Shown: piece after piece, positions 39,202 through 48,974 of the stretch
Numbering within the stretch: position 1 is the stretch's first letter
How the letters are laid out: each line of letters begins with the position of its first letter
DNA from: Pseudoalteromonas luteoviolacea
GTDB lineage: Bacteria > Pseudomonadota > Gammaproteobacteria > Enterobacterales > Alteromonadaceae
Assembly: GCF_018100925.1 (NCBI RefSeq)
Contig: NZ_JAGJEH010000003.1
Coordinates: forward strand, 496,001-560,000
DNA length: 64,000 nt
Direction of reading: 5' to 3'
Program-made: the position numbers and the translations under genes
The notes under the pieces: model-generated
What the model saw: the letters and a program-made list of their open reading frames with translations, nothing else
What the model was told of the DNA's origin: nothing
Database searches by the model: none

Positions 39202-41571
39202 TTAAGCTTTCGCAGCAGTTTTTTGCGTTTCAACAGTAAAACTGTCCACAGGTTGAGCAAGGGCGATTGATAAAACGTCTTCAATCCAAGTAACTGGGTG
39301 GATCTCTAAGCCCTCTAAGACATTTTCAGGGATTTCTTTTAAGTCCCTTTCATTCTTTTTAGGAATGACCACAGTCTTGATCCCACCTCTATGTGCAGCC
39401 AAAAGCTTTTCTTTCAAGCCACCAATAGGCAGTACTTCACCTCGGAGTGTGATCTCACCAGTCATAGCCACATCGCTTTTCACAGGATTACCTGTCAAGC
39501 TCGATACTAAGCCTGTGACCATCGCAATACCCGCACTTGGACCATCTTTAGGTGTAGCGCCCTCTGGCACATGAACATGGATGTCACGTTTTTCGTAAAA
39601 GTCAGCATTAATTCGTAACTTTTCAGCACGGTTTCTGACCACAGTCATCGCAGCCTGAATAGACTCTTGCATAACATCACCCAAGGAACCTGTATAGGAT
39701 AGTTTACCCTTACCAGGAACCGCAGCGCTTTCTATCGTCAGTAAATCACCACCCACTTCAGTCCATGCCAAACCAGTCACTTGACCAACGCGGTCGCCAT
39801 CTTCTGCTTTACCATAGTCAAAACGCTGCACACCTAAAAAGCTCTCTAGGTTGTCTGCGTTAATTACGACTTTCTTTTGATCTTTATCCAATAAAATTGC
39901 TTTCACAGCTTTACGGCACAGTTTAGACATCTCACGCTCTAGATTACGCACACCCGCTTCACGCGTGTAGTATCTGATTGTGTTAATAATCGCGCTGTCT
40001 TCAATCTCGATTTCACCAGCCTTCAAGCCATTGCGCTTAATTTGCTTAGGGATCAAGTGCTGCTTTGAAATATTTAACTTTTCGTCTTCTGTATACCCTG
40101 AGAGGCGAATAACTTCCATACGATCAAGTAACGGACCCGGAATGTTGAAACTATTTGATGTCGCAACAAACATCACGTCGGATAGGTCATATTCAACTTC
40201 TAAATAATGGTCCGCAAAACTGCTATTTTGCTCAGGATCTAATACCTCAAGCAACGCAGAAGCAGGATCGCCACGCATATCTGATGACATTTTGTCGATT
40301 TCATCGAGTAAGAACAGCGGGTTTTTAACCCCAACCTTACTCATGCTTTGAATCAGCTTGCCAGGCATTGAGCCGATATACGTACGACGGTGTCCACGGA
40401 TCTCGGCTTCATCACGTACGCCACCGAGCGCCATGCGAACATATTTACGCCCAGTTGATCGCGCAATAGATTGACCCAAGCTCGTTTTACCAACACCCGG
40501 TGGACCAACGAGACATAAAATGGGGCCTTTAAGCTTGTTAATGCGCTGCTGAACCGCTAGATACTCAATAATACGCTCTTTAACTTTATCTAGCCCGTAA
40601 TGGTCGGCATCTAAAATCTTTTGCGCATTCGCCAAATCTTTTTTCACCTTGGAGCGCTTTTTCCAAGGAACGTTGATCAGTGTATCAATATAGGAGCGAA
40701 CAACTGTCGCTTCTGCAGACATCGGCGACATCATTTTCAGCTTATTCAGTTCAGACGCCGCTTTTTCTTCTGCCTCTTTAGGCATTTGAGCTTCACTGAT
40801 GCGCTTTTTCAGGGTTTCAAATTCATCAGGGACGTCGTCTAACTCACCGAGCTCTTTTTGAATGGCCTTCATTTGCTCATTGAGATAGTACTCTCGCTGT
40901 GACTTTTCCATCTGCTTTTTCACGCGAGAACGGATCTTTTTCTCAACTTGAAGTAAGTCTATTTCACCTTCCATCAAAGCCATTAAATACTCGAGTCGCT
41001 CCGTCACATTATACAATTCAAGTACTTTTTGCTTTTCAGGTACCTTAATTGGCATGTGTGCTGCCATCGTGTCTGCTAAACGCGCAGTTTCATCAATACC
41101 AGACACGGAAGTCAGTACTTCAGGTGGGATTTTTTTATTGAGTTTTACATACCCTTCAAACTGACTTACTGCGCTACGGATAAAAATATCTTGCTCTTGC
41201 TCGGCAATATTTTCAGAGGCAATAAATTGAGCTTGCGCTAAGAAATACTCATCCGTTACTAAAAACTCATCAATTCTTGCTCTTTGTGTCCCTTCTACCA
41301 GCACCTTAACGGTACCATCAGGTAACTTCAATAACTGCAAAACCGTAGCAACCGTACCGACTTCATAGATATCGTCAGTGCTAGGATCATCGATGGAGGC
41401 TTCTTTTTGAGCCACTAAAAAAATTTGCTTGTCATTTTCCATTGCAGCTTCGAGACATCTAATAGATTTCTCTCTACCAACGAATAGCGGGATCACCATA
41501 TGAGGGTAAACCACGACATCGCGCAGTGCTAACACTGGAATTTCAACTCGATCCGTTCTCTCAAGCGTCAT
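39202..41571 (-). CDS. lon: ATP-dependent protease Lon
   Basis: A 789-residue hexameric protease. The N-terminal substrate-binding domain starts [32 protein letters not shown]. The AAA+ domain has Walker [10 protein letters not shown] and Walker [11 protein letters not shown]. The C-terminal protease domain has catalytic Ser in [12 protein letters not shown] and Lys in [18 protein letters not shown] place the start at 41571, matching the usual N-terminus, with AAAGAG seven bases before; the frame is open seven codons further. A sigma-32 promoter lies upstream. It follows clpX. Confidence 0.98.
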   Translation of the reverse strand: MTLERTDRVEIPVLALRDVVVYPHMVIPLFVGREKSIRCLEAAMENDKQIFLVAQKEASIDDPSTDDIYEVGTVATVLQLLKLPDGTVKVLVEGTQRARIDEFLVTDEYFLAQAQFIASENIAEQEQDIFIRSAVSQFEGYVKLNKKIPPEVLTSVSGIDETARLADTMAAHMPIKVPEKQKVLELYNVTERLEYLMALMEGEIDLLQVEKKIRSRVKKQMEKSQREYYLNEQMKAIQKELGELDDVPDEFETLKKRISEAQMPKEAEEKAASELNKLKMMSPMSAEATVVRSYIDTLINVPWKKRSKVKKDLANAQKILDADHYGLDKVKERIIEYLAVQQRINKLKGPILCLVGPPGVGKTSLGQSIARSTGRKYVRMALGGVRDEAEIRGHRRTYIGSMPGKLIQSMSKVGVKNPLFLLDEIDKMSSDMRGDPASALLEVLDPEQNSSFADHYLEVEYDLSDVMFVATSNSFNIPGPLLDRMEVIRLSGYTEDEKLNISKQHLIPKQIKRNGLKAGEIEIEDSAIINTIRYYTREAGVRNLEREMSKLCRKAVKAILLDKDQKKVVINADNLESFLGVQRFDYGKAEDGDRVGQVTGLAWTEVGGDLLTIESAAVPGKGKLSYTGSLGDVMQESIQAAMTVVRNRAEKLRINADFYEKRDIHVHVPEGATPKDGPSAGIAMVTGLVSSLTGNPVKSDVAMTGEITLRGEVLPIGGLKEKLLAAHRGGIKTVVIPKKNERDLKEIPENVLEGLEIHPVTWIEDVLSIALAQPVDSFTVETQKTAAKA

Positions 41572-41614
41572 TATGTTCTCTTTGCACTTCATTTATTTTT
41601 AAGATTACAGAGGT

Positions 41615-41643
41615 ATATGGGGATGACCTCTATAAAGTTCAAC
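41615..41643 (-). promoter_or_regulatory. Heat-shock (sigma-32) promoter of lon
   Basis: On the minus strand GTTGAAC, 14 bases, then CCCCATAT. This agrees well with the sigma-32 pattern CTTGAAA-N13-15-CCCCATNT, including an intact CCCCAT element. It lies 45-70 bases before the lon start and just past the clpX terminator. Confidence 0.8.
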
Positions 41644-41651
41644 TCTTGGAC

Positions 41652-41680
41652 AAAAAAAGGAGCACTAGGCTCCTTTTCTA
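41652..41680 (-). terminator. Terminator of clpX
   Basis: AAAAGGAGC (41655-41663), loop ACTAG, GCTCCTTTT (41669-41677), followed leftward by a T-tract. It separates clpPX from lon. Confidence 0.88.
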
Positions 41681-41694
41681 ACTTATCTGATAAT

Positions 41695-42978
41695 TCATTC
41701 AGATGCAGCTTTATCTTGACCACTATTTTCGTAAATTAAAATGGGATCTGACTCCCCTTTAATTACAGTCTCGTCAATCACAACCTTGCTAACATCTTCA
41801 ATCGAAGGAAGCTCATACATAGTTTCAAGGAGCACAGCTTCAACGATAGAGCGAAGTCCACGAGCACCTGTTTTACGTTCCATTGCTTTATGCGCAATCG
41901 CTTTTAAAGCATCTTCACGGAATTCAAGCTCAACGCCTTCCATCTTAAATAGCGCACCATACTGTTTTGTCAGCGCATTTTTTGGCTCATTCAGAATTTG
42001 TATTAATGCGTCTTCATCTAGCTCAGTTAGCGTAGCAACAACTGGTAGACGACCAATAAACTCAGGAATTAAGCCATATTTAACTAAATCTTCTGGCTCA
42101 ACGTCTTTAAATGTTTCGCTTAATGAACGTTCACTGTCAGACGCTTTTACTTCTGCACCGAAACCAATACCGGTATTGGTATGACTGCGCTGTTCAATAA
42201 CCTTATCAAGGCCCGCAAATGCGCCACCACAAATGAATAGAATTTTTGACGTATCTACTTGCAAAAACTCTTGCTGAGGGTGCTTGCGTCCACCTTGCGG
42301 AGGAACAGATGCAACTGTACCTTCGATCAATTTCAATAGCGCCTGCTGAACACCTTCACCAGATACATCTCGCGTAATTGATGGATTATCAGACTTACGT
42401 GAAATTTTATCAATTTCATCGATATAAACGATACCACGCTGCGCTTTTTCAACGTCATAATCACACTTTTGTAAAAGCTTTTGAATGATATTTTCAACGT
42501 CTTCGCCAACGTAACCAGCTTCGGTCAAGGTAGTCGCATCAGCCATGGTAAATGGCACGTCCAATAATCTCGCCAAAGTTTCTGCCAGTAATGTTTTACC
42601 ACTACCTGTTGGGCCAATTAACAGAATGTTACTTTTACCTAGTTCTACGTCTGTTTTGATACCCTGATTCTTGAGTCGCTTGTAATGGTTATAAACCGCT
42701 ACTGACAACACTTTCTTGGCATGTTCTTGACCGATAACATAGTCATCTAAGTGATTGCGGATCTCTTTAGGCACCGGAAGTTTATCAGACGCATCATGCT
42801 GCGGCGCGATATCCTTGATCTCTTCTCTAATGATGTCGTTACACAGTTCGACGCATTCATCACAAATATATACTGATGGACCAGCAATCAATTTGCGTAC
42901 TTCGTGCTGACTCTTACCACAAAATGAGCAGTACAAGAGCTTGCTATTCTTGTCGCCGTCTGTAGGAGTGTCTGACAT
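41695..42978 (-). CDS. clpX: ATP-dependent Clp protease ATPase subunit ClpX
   Basis: A 427-residue hexameric unfoldase that feeds ClpP. The N-terminal zinc-binding domain uses Cys17, Cys20, Cys39 and Cys42. The AAA+ domain has Walker [18 protein letters not shown], Walker [12 protein letters not shown], the substrate-gripping GYVG loop, and the IGF loop ([10 protein letters not shown]) that docks on ClpP. Length is normal. It lies 233 bases after clpP; this gap has no strong terminator that I can see. Confidence 0.98.
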   Translation of the reverse strand: MSDTPTDGDKNSKLLYCSFCGKSQHEVRKLIAGPSVYICDECVELCNDIIREEIKDIAPQHDASDKLPVPKEIRNHLDDYVIGQEHAKKVLSVAVYNHYKRLKNQGIKTDVELGKSNILLIGPTGSGKTLLAETLARLLDVPFTMADATTLTEAGYVGEDVENIIQKLLQKCDYDVEKAQRGIVYIDEIDKISRKSDNPSITRDVSGEGVQQALLKLIEGTVASVPPQGGRKHPQQEFLQVDTSKILFICGGAFAGLDKVIEQRSHTNTGIGFGAEVKASDSERSLSETFKDVEPEDLVKYGLIPEFIGRLPVVATLTELDEDALIQILNEPKNALTKQYGALFKMEGVELEFREDALKAIAHKAMERKTGARGLRSIVEAVLLETMYELPSIEDVSKVVIDETVIKGESDPILIYENSGQDKAASE

Positions 42979-43211
42979 TCAACTACCTCTTAAATTTGGT
43001 GAGTTATCTCTAATTCGATAACACAATACATGCTTTAACTATACCAAATAAACTTTCAGTTGGCATAACTAAGCTAAAGCAAAGTGGTGCTACTCGGTCA
43101 AAAGTAGCTTTTTTTACACCGAAAGTAAGTCAACTTGGACATCCTTAAGATATAGATCCAAGTTTTATTATTTCAAGGTGTAATGTACCACCTTTCTTTA
43201 GTTTTTAATCT

Positions 43212-43820
43212 TTAGCGGCTTGTATGTACCGCGTCAACTAACCCATACTCTACCGCTTCTTGAGCGTTCATAAAGTTATCACGGTCAGTATCATTGGCAA
43301 CGACATCATACGGTTGACCCGTGTGCTCAGCCATCAACCTATTTAATTTTTCTTTGATTGTTAAGATTTCTTTGGCATGAATCTCGAAGTCAGATGCCTG
43401 ACCTTGGAAGCCACCTAATGGTTGATGAATCATAACACGAGAGTTTGGTAGACAGTAACGTTTGCCTTTGGCACCACCAGATAACAAAAACGCTCCCATG
43501 CTCGCAGCTTGCCCTACGCATACCGTGCTCACGTCTGGCTTGATAAAGTTCATGGTATCGTAGATCGACATGCCCGCGGTTACAGAACCACCTGGGGAGT
43601 TGATATACAAGAAAATATCTTTGTCAGGGCTTTCTGACTCTAAAAACAGCATCTGCGCAACAATTAAGTTGGCCATATGATCTTCAACTTGGCCTGTTAA
43701 AAAGATAATTCTTTCTTTTAGAAGGCGCGAGTAAATATCGTAAGAACGCTCACCTTTTGCTGTTTGTTCAACAACCATAGGTACTAAGGCGTTTAGCGGG
43801 TCTATCATACCGTCATTCAT
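43212..43820 (-). CDS. clpP: ATP-dependent Clp protease proteolytic subunit ClpP
   Basis: A 202-residue serine protease that forms the two-ring chamber used by ClpX and ClpA. Catalytic residues are the Ser in [14 protein letters not shown] and the His in [10 protein letters not shown]; the Asp lies in the downstream NDTDRD stretch. I chose the ATG at 43820 ([14 protein letters not shown]) because AAAGGA lies eight bases before it. A perfect inverted repeat TTCAAGA-N5-TCTTGAA occurs at 43862-43880 in the leader or promoter. Confidence 0.97.
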   Translation of the reverse strand: MNDGMIDPLNALVPMVVEQTAKGERSYDIYSRLLKERIIFLTGQVEDHMANLIVAQMLFLESESPDKDIFLYINSPGGSVTAGMSIYDTMNFIKPDVSTVCVGQAASMGAFLLSGGAKGKRYCLPNSRVMIHQPLGGFQGQASDFEIHAKEILTIKEKLNRLMAEHTGQPYDVVANDTDRDNFMNAQEAVEYGLVDAVHTSR

Positions 43821-43861
43821 ATTATTGGTTCCTTTATATGCGAGGCAGGTTTGCTGCGTCA

Positions 43862-43880
43862 TTCAAGACTCTCTCTTGAA
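43862..43880. promoter_or_regulatory. Inverted repeat upstream of clpP
   Basis: TTCAAGA, five bases, TCTTGAA; perfect 7-base arms 42 bases before the clpP start. It could be an operator or a leader hairpin. Each arm holds CTTGAA, the sigma-32 -35 core, but no well-placed CCCCAT element follows. Confidence 0.35.
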
Positions 43881-43909
43881 CAGACCTTAAATTATTAACT
43901 CTAATAACG

Positions 43910-43951
43910 AAAAAGGCTCGCAGCACTGCATTTAACAGAGCATTACGAGCC
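43910..43951 (-). terminator. Terminator or attenuator after tig
   Basis: On the minus strand GGCTCG pairs with CGAGCC across a partly self-complementary 25-base loop, followed by TTTTTCG. It lies between tig and clpP. Confidence 0.6.
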
Positions 43952-44008
43952 ATTTAAGCGTTAGCTTAGCTGTAAGTCAATGCTTTCCTCTAAGACGAGG
44001 TAAGAAAC

Positions 44009-45316
44009 TTACTCTGCAGCTTGCTGAGGGTTCATGATGTCGTCGAAAGATTGCTCAACATCAGTAACCGTTGCACTTGAAAGTACAGCTTCTACAGCTT
44101 GCTCTTCCATTGCAACATTACGCATTTGCTGCATTAATTGATCATTTTCTTTGTAGTAGTTAACTACTTCTGAAGGATCTTCATATGCAGAAGCAACAGT
44201 TTCAATTAGTGACTCAACTTTAGCATCGTCAACTTTGATGTCGTTTGCCTTGATCACTTCACCAAGAAGAAGGCCAGTCTTAACGCGTGTTACAGCTTGC
44301 TCATGGAAAAGCTCAGCTGGTAGCTCTGGCATGTTTTTAGCGTCGCCGCCAAAACGCTGTGCAGCCTGTTGACGAAGTGCATCGATTTCTTGATCGATAA
44401 GCGCTTTAGGTACTTCAACTTCGTTTGTGTCTAGTAGACCTTTGATTGCTTGCTCTTTAACCTTTGCTTTTACAGCTTGGTCAAGTTCACGCGTCATGTT
44501 TTTCTTAACTTCTTCTTTAAGCGCATCAACACCGCCTTCAGCAACGCCGAATTTAGTTGCGAACTCATCGCTTAGTTCAGGAAGTTCTTGAACTTCTACT
44601 TTTTTCACTGTGATAGTGAATTGAGCAGGCTTACCTTTTAGGTTTTCAGCGTGGTACTCTTCAGGGAAAGTTACGTCTGCAACAACTTCTTCGCCTGCTT
44701 TTTTACCAACGATACCATCTTCAAAACCTGGGATCATTCGACCTTGGCCAAGCTCTAGAGGGAAGTCTTCAGCTTTGCCGCCTTCAAACTCTTCACCGTC
44801 AACTGTACCAAGGAAGTCAACTGTTACACGGTCGCTTTCGCCTGCAGCAGCATCTACTTCAGTCCAAGATGCATGTTGCTTACGAAGTGTTTCTAGCATG
44901 TTTGCTAAATCATCTTCAGTCACTGTAACAACTGGCTTTTCAACAGTTACTTTATCTAGATCTTTAAGCTCAACTTCTGGGTAAACTTCAAAAGTTGCTT
45001 CAAACTCTAGATCTTTACCAGCTTCTAAAGTTTTTGGCGCGAAGCTTGGAGCACCCGCAGGGTTAATTTTCTCAGAAACAATTGCTTCGATGTAGTTACG
45101 CTGCATAAGGTCGCCAGCAACTTCTTGACGAACTGCTGCACCGTAGCGCTTGTTGATCACAGAAACTGGTACTTTACCAGGACGGAAACCGTCAATACGC
45201 TGTGTTTTAGACAGTTGTTGTAAGCGTTTTTTTACTTCAGTCTCAACGTTCTCTGCAGGAACGGTGATAGTCAGACGGCGCTCAAGGCCTTGAGTCGTCT
45301 CAACAGAAACTTGCAT
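44009..45316 (-). CDS. tig: Trigger factor
   Basis: A 435-residue ribosome-bound chaperone and prolyl isomerase. The N-terminal ribosome-binding domain has the signature [17 protein letters not shown]. The FKBP-type isomerase domain follows at about 155-245 ([34 protein letters not shown]). The C-terminal helical arms form the cradle. The start at 45316 ([22 protein letters not shown]) has GAGGT six bases before; the frame is open four codons further to a TTG. First gene of the tig-clpP-clpX-lon order. Confidence 0.98.
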   Translation of the reverse strand: MQVSVETTQGLERRLTITVPAENVETEVKKRLQQLSKTQRIDGFRPGKVPVSVINKRYGAAVRQEVAGDLMQRNYIEAIVSEKINPAGAPSFAPKTLEAGKDLEFEATFEVYPEVELKDLDKVTVEKPVVTVTEDDLANMLETLRKQHASWTEVDAAAGESDRVTVDFLGTVDGEEFEGGKAEDFPLELGQGRMIPGFEDGIVGKKAGEEVVADVTFPEEYHAENLKGKPAQFTITVKKVEVQELPELSDEFATKFGVAEGGVDALKEEVKKNMTRELDQAVKAKVKEQAIKGLLDTNEVEVPKALIDQEIDALRQQAAQRFGGDAKNMPELPAELFHEQAVTRVKTGLLLGEVIKANDIKVDDAKVESLIETVASAYEDPSEVVNYYKENDQLMQQMRNVAMEEQAVEAVLSSATVTDVEQSFDDIMNPQQAAE

Positions 45317-45592
45317 GATATACCTCAATTTTCATTTTTGGCGGCAACGCGCCTTCCTTCACAAACAAGTCGACATTAAAGTGTAATCGGAAACAACGCA
45401 TTTAATCGCATTCATTCAAAACCAATTACATGTCAGGCTTGCTGCCTGCCCCATCAGGGCACTATGTTAAACATTAGACGCGGCATTATAACCTATAAAA
45501 CGGGAGAGTCGAGCAATCAGAACAAATAATTGATAGATAAAATAGGAGTAAATTAAAGAGATAAAAAAAATGATGAAATTTATGAGAGGAAG

Positions 45593-45669
45593 TGGTCGGC
45601 GATGCAGGATTTGAACCTGCGACCCCTTGGACCCAAACCAAGTGCGCTACCAAGCTGCGCTAATCGCCG
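45593..45669 (-). tRNA. tRNA-Pro (anticodon TGG), copy 1
   Basis: A 77-base cloverleaf starting CGGCGA and ending TCGCCGACCA with the CCA encoded. The anticodon loop TTTGGGT gives TGG. It matches E. coli tRNA-Pro(UGG) closely. Identical in sequence to the copies at 45693 and 46021. Last gene of the leftward array; a T-rich stretch follows. Confidence 0.97.
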
Positions 45670-45692
45670 ATAATATATATTTTTCAGAAAAG

Positions 45693-45769
45693 TGGTCGGC
45701 GATGCAGGATTTGAACCTGCGACCCCTTGGACCCAAACCAAGTGCGCTACCAAGCTGCGCTAATCGCCG
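45693..45769 (-). tRNA. tRNA-Pro (anticodon TGG), copy 2
   Basis: Same 77-base sequence as the neighbouring copy, with encoded CCA and anticodon TGG. The two are separated by 23 bases and look like a tandem duplication. Confidence 0.97.
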
Positions 45770-45790
45770 ATATATTTTTGAGTGTGTAGA

Positions 45791-45867
45791 TGGGGCGACT
45801 GATGGGGCTCGAACCCACGACAACCGGAATCACAATCCAGGGCTCTACCAACTGAGCTACAGCCGCC
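45791..45867 (-). tRNA. tRNA-His (anticodon GTG)
   Basis: A 77-base cloverleaf starting GGCGGCTG and ending CAGTCGCCCCA, with anticodon loop TTGTGAT (GTG). It has the extra G(-1) paired with C73 that is specific to tRNA-His. One G-U pair occurs in the acceptor stem. Confidence 0.97.
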
Positions 45868-45894
45868 ACTACATACTTGTGGACTTTGTTTAAA

Positions 45895-45971
<77 letters not shown>

Positions 45972-46020
45972 AACACAAACAACACTTGTGTGCTATCCAC
46001 CCACTAACTTTAGAAGAAAG

Positions 46021-46097
46021 TGGTCGGCGATGCAGGATTTGAACCTGCGACCCCTTGGACCCAAACCAAGTGCGCTACCAAGCTGCGCTAATCGCCG
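46021..46097 (-). tRNA. tRNA-Pro (anticodon TGG), copy 3
   Basis: Same 77-base sequence as the two copies at the other end of the array. It is the first gene transcribed after the promoter at 46155-46183. Confidence 0.97.
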
Positions 46098-46154
46098 ATT
46101 TTGTTACTTACTAAGAATGTTTTTGTTTAACACCCCTCGTTGGCAACGGGGTGC

Positions 46155-46183
46155 ATAATAGAGATTTGAGTTGTTGAGGTCAA
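46155..46183 (-). promoter_or_regulatory. Sigma-70 promoter of the tRNA array
   Basis: On the minus strand TTGACC, a 17-base spacer, then TATTAT, followed by a GC-rich discriminator (GCACCCCG) typical of stable-RNA promoters under growth-rate control. The first transcribed bases can form a CACCCC/GGGGTG hairpin. Confidence 0.8.
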
Positions 46184-46487
46184 ACATTTTTTTTATAAAT
46201 TCGTTCAACTGCCTATTTTTGACACAAAAGGGTCAAAAAGCAGCTGAAAAAGCCAAAATTCGCCCAACTTCCGCCGTGACTTATACTAATACACATGCTT
46301 AATCTCGGAATCTAACTTGGCTAATTAGCTTAAGTTTGCGAAAATATAGGCAACACCGTTGGTTTATCTATTAATGCAACTCTGTAATTGCTAGATATAT
46401 CAGCTGTAGTAAAAATTATTACTAGAGTCCCTCTATATAGACTCTATAATCGTTCAAGTAACTAACCCCCATATATAAAGGTCACCC
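46184..46487. other. Upstream region of folD, no gene
   Basis: No credible coding sequence. It contains a hairpin TTTTTGAC-N8-GTCAAAAA (46216-46239). Close to folD, a perfect inverted repeat TAGAGTC-N10-GACTCTA (46423-46446) overlaps a TATAAT element (46445-46450), which may be the folD -10 with an operator over it. The -35 region is weak. Confidence 0.45.
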
Positions 46488-47342
46488 ATGACGGCAAACA
46501 TCATAGATGGCAAAGCAATTGCGAAACAGGTTCGCAATACAGTCGCAACTCGTGTTGAACAGCGCGTAACTCAAGGGCTTAGAGCTCCAGGATTAGCAGT
46601 AGTACTTGTCGGACAAGACCCGGCGAGTCAAGTATACGTTGGCTCAAAGCGTAAAGCATGTGAAGAAGTTGGCTTTGTATCAAAATCCTACGACCTACCA
46701 AGCGATACAAGCGAAGCACAGTTACTCGAGCTAGTCGATAGCCTAAATACAGATCCAGAAGTAGATGGAATCTTAGTACAGCTACCTTTACCTGAAGGGC
46801 TAGATGCAGAGAAAATTCTTGAACGTATTCAACCTCATAAAGATGTTGATGGGTTTCACCCGTACAACGTTGGAAGGTTGGCACAAAGAATGCCCGCGCT
46901 GAGACCGTGTACACCGAAAGGTATTATTACATTATTAGAGTCAACAGGCGTCCGTTATAAAGGCATGCATGCCGTTGTTGTTGGTGCATCAAATATCGTT
47001 GGTAGACCTATGTCACTAGAGCTATTGCTCGCAGGCTGTACTACAACCGTGTGCCATAAGTTTACACAAGACCTTGAGTCGCATGTTCGCCGTGCCGATT
47101 TACTTGTCGTTGCAGTAGGCAAACCGGAATTCATTCCGGGCGAGTGGGTAAAAGAAGGTGCGATTGTTATTGATGTTGGAATTAACCGTTTAGAGTCAGG
47201 TAAACTCGTTGGTGATGTGCAGTATGATATCGCAGAACAAAAAGCCAGCTTCATCACTCCTGTTCCTGGAGGCGTCGGTCCAATGACAGTCGCTAGCCTT
47301 ATAGAAAATACATTAGAAGCTTGCGATAAATATCACAGCTAG
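46488..47342 (+). CDS. folD: Methylenetetrahydrofolate dehydrogenase/cyclohydrolase
   Basis: A 284-residue bifunctional enzyme that interconverts 5,10-methylene-THF, methenyl-THF and 10-formyl-THF using NADP. The active-site Tyr and Lys lie in [40 protein letters not shown], the NADP-binding [17 protein letters not shown] and the terminal [20 protein letters not shown] are intact. It is a single gene after the tRNA array. AAAGGTCACCC precedes the ATG. Confidence 0.98.
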   Translation: MTANIIDGKAIAKQVRNTVATRVEQRVTQGLRAPGLAVVLVGQDPASQVYVGSKRKACEEVGFVSKSYDLPSDTSEAQLLELVDSLNTDPEVDGILVQLPLPEGLDAEKILERIQPHKDVDGFHPYNVGRLAQRMPALRPCTPKGIITLLESTGVRYKGMHAVVVGASNIVGRPMSLELLLAGCTTTVCHKFTQDLESHVRRADLLVVAVGKPEFIPGEWVKEGAIVIDVGINRLESGKLVGDVQYDIAEQKASFITPVPGGVGPMTVASLIENTLEACDKYHS

Positions 47343-47366
47343 TTAACCAATTGGAGCATTCGCCTG

Positions 47367-47792
47367 CTATGGGTGCTCCAATTGTTCCTCAGTTTCTCCA
47401 TCCCTGCCCCCTCTATACTCTTTAGCAAGCATTGACTGTAACATGGACATTTGTTTTTCAAATTCCTTTTGTTCTATCGCGCCTGATTCTAATCTATCAA
47501 CCAGCTCTCTCATTTGGGATTCTATCTCTTTGATTTTTTCTTCATTGACGCCAAGGCGGTTAAACATCATAGTTTGCTGTGCCTTAGCTAAAAAGCTGTC
47601 ATTCAATCGCGATGTCGAAAGATCTTTTTGCTTCAGTGCTAAAGAAAGCTCCGACTCAACAACTTGGCTACTCATCTCTTTTGCAAACATATGTGTCTGA
47701 GTATCTCGCTCTTGGGTCTTTTTTGCGGTGGCAGGCTTATCCGAAAGGCTTTCTGTGTGGTTCATTGCGGATGTTCTGTGTAGCAGCATCAT
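47367..47792 (-). CDS. Orphan cytoplasmic coiled-coil protein
   Basis: This 141-residue hydrophilic protein has no signal peptide or membrane helix. Residues about 75-125 (VNEEKIKEIESQMRELVDRLESGAIEQKEFEKQMSMLQSMLAKEY) predict a coiled coil or short-chain-oligomerising helix pair. AAAGGAG directly precedes two consecutive ATG codons, supporting translation. It is convergent with folD. I do not recognise a family and assign no function. Confidence 0.7.
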   Translation of the reverse strand: MMLLHRTSAMNHTESLSDKPATAKKTQERDTQTHMFAKEMSSQVVESELSLALKQKDLSTSRLNDSFLAKAQQTMMFNRLGVNEEKIKEIESQMRELVDRLESGAIEQKEFEKQMSMLQSMLAKEYRGGRDGETEEQLEHP

Positions 47793-48059
47793 TATCTCCT
47801 TTAAACGTCGGCCAGCAATTGCCTACTGCGGCCTTTTCGCCTTGTTTAAAGCAAGTGTCACGCCAATATATAGTCGCTTATCCCTTATTGAATATTTGCT
47901 CCTTGTAATAGACAACACTCATATACGGAACGGGTACATACTGGCTAAGCGTGTACTACTCAACTGAAAATAAGCAGGCTAGCTGAGTCAATCGGCGTCA
48001 CTGCAAAGACAAAATATGTCATGCTATAGAATAGCAACACCGCACGACACATTTTCATT

Positions 48060-48524
48060 TTATTTCGCTTGCACAGCCATGCATTCAACTTCCACCCGAG
48101 CACCTAGCGCAAGCCCATTTGTAGCGAAAGCACTGCGAGCAGGATAGGGTTTTGAGAAATACTTCGTATATACCTCATTGAACTTGGGCCACTCTTTGAT
48201 ATCCGCAAGCATAATTGTGCATTTCACAATATCTTTCATCGACAAACCATGTGCTTCTAAGCTTGCTTGGATATTCTCCATAGTCTGTTTGCTTTCACCT
48301 TGAATACCGCCTTTCACCAGCTGAGTTGTACCAGGTTGAATACCTATTTGGCCAGATAAGTACACGATATCATTCACCCGGACAGCTTCCGAAAAAGGTA
48401 AATTGTGTCCCGCAGGCAGCACGGCATAGGAGTTTAAAAACTCAACCTGACTACCTTTTCCAGATTTGGCATACGACAGCCCCGACAATGCCAATAAAGT
48501 TAAAACAAGTATCTTTTCCTTCAT
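48060..48524 (-). CDS. RidA/YjgF-family protein with a signal peptide
   Basis: A RidA-fold protein (LPFSEAVRVNDIVYLSGQIGIQPGT, TMENIQASLEAHGLSMKDIVKCTIMLADIKEWPKFNEVYTKYF, PYPARSAFATNGLALGARVEVECMAV) preceded by a signal peptide (MKEKILVLTLLALSGLSYA). The Arg in PARSAF, which binds the substrate carboxylate in enamine deaminases, is kept. Cytosolic RidA hydrolyses reactive enamines from PLP enzymes; a periplasmic role is unclear. I place the start at 48524, directly before the signal sequence; the frame is open 18 codons further. It is a single gene. Confidence 0.85.
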   Translation of the reverse strand: MKEKILVLTLLALSGLSYAKSGKGSQVEFLNSYAVLPAGHNLPFSEAVRVNDIVYLSGQIGIQPGTTQLVKGGIQGESKQTMENIQASLEAHGLSMKDIVKCTIMLADIKEWPKFNEVYTKYFSKPYPARSAFATNGLALGARVEVECMAVQAK

Positions 48525-48755
48525 CTTCTTTTTCCATAAATTAATGTGATATATATCCAAAATACCACTGTTCATCATAAAACCAAATTGAGTCAGTCAC
48601 GCTCCCCAAATAACCATACTTGATAATTTTTCATTGGCAATTAAATCGTACAAATATTAGCCTAAACATGCACCTACAGTACTCTTTTGGAAAAATTACT
48701 CTAGAGTGCATATGAAAAGGCGATAACAGCCATAAAAATTGATAAAGGATTAGTT

Positions 48756-48926
48756 ATGAAACTGAATTTAAATAAAAAGAAAGTTAAAACCCTAAGTAAC
48801 GACAGCCGCGCTCTACCCTATGCCCAAACACCTAATATTGCAGGTGGTTATCGCACTAAAACGGGTTGTAATGGCACCACTTACGCATGTCACTCTAATG
48901 GCCCCTGCCATACGTATTTTTGCTAA
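48756..48926 (+). CDS. Small double-glycine-leader, Cys-rich peptide, second member
   Basis: A 56-residue peptide with AAAGGA six bases before the ATG and a strong terminator right after the stop codon, so it is a complete stand-alone gene. The leader (residues 1-31) starts MKLNLNKKK, has LSND and ends NIAGG, and aligns with the peptide at 196-390. The 25-residue core is rich in Gly, Thr, Asn and aromatic residues and has four Cys (38, 45, 51, 56), the last being the C-terminal residue. Thr/Ser residues near the Cys would allow lanthionine or azole chemistry. No modification or transport gene is adjacent. Function unknown. Confidence 0.75.
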   Translation: MKLNLNKKKVKTLSNDSRALPYAQTPNIAGGYRTKTGCNGTTYACHSNGPCHTYFC

Positions 48927-48927
48927 T

Positions 48928-48956
48928 AAAAAAGGAGCACTTAGTGCTCCTTTTTT
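48928..48956. terminator. Bidirectional terminator between peptide gene and cysS
   Basis: AAAAAAGGAGCAC, loop TTA, GTGCTCCTTTTTT; perfect 13-base arms. It starts two bases after the peptide stop codon and lies about 20 bases past the end of convergent cysS. Confidence 0.93.
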
Positions 48957-48974
48957 AAAATGCTTATCGCGCTA

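Noticed and set aside
43821..43880. A sigma-32 promoter for clpP
   Set aside because: CTTGAA is present, but the only CCCCAT-like element (TCGCATAT) is too far away and too close to the ribosome site to give a workable leader.
45627..45893. 88-codon open frame across the tRNA genes
   Set aside because: It lies entirely over three tRNA genes on the opposite strand.
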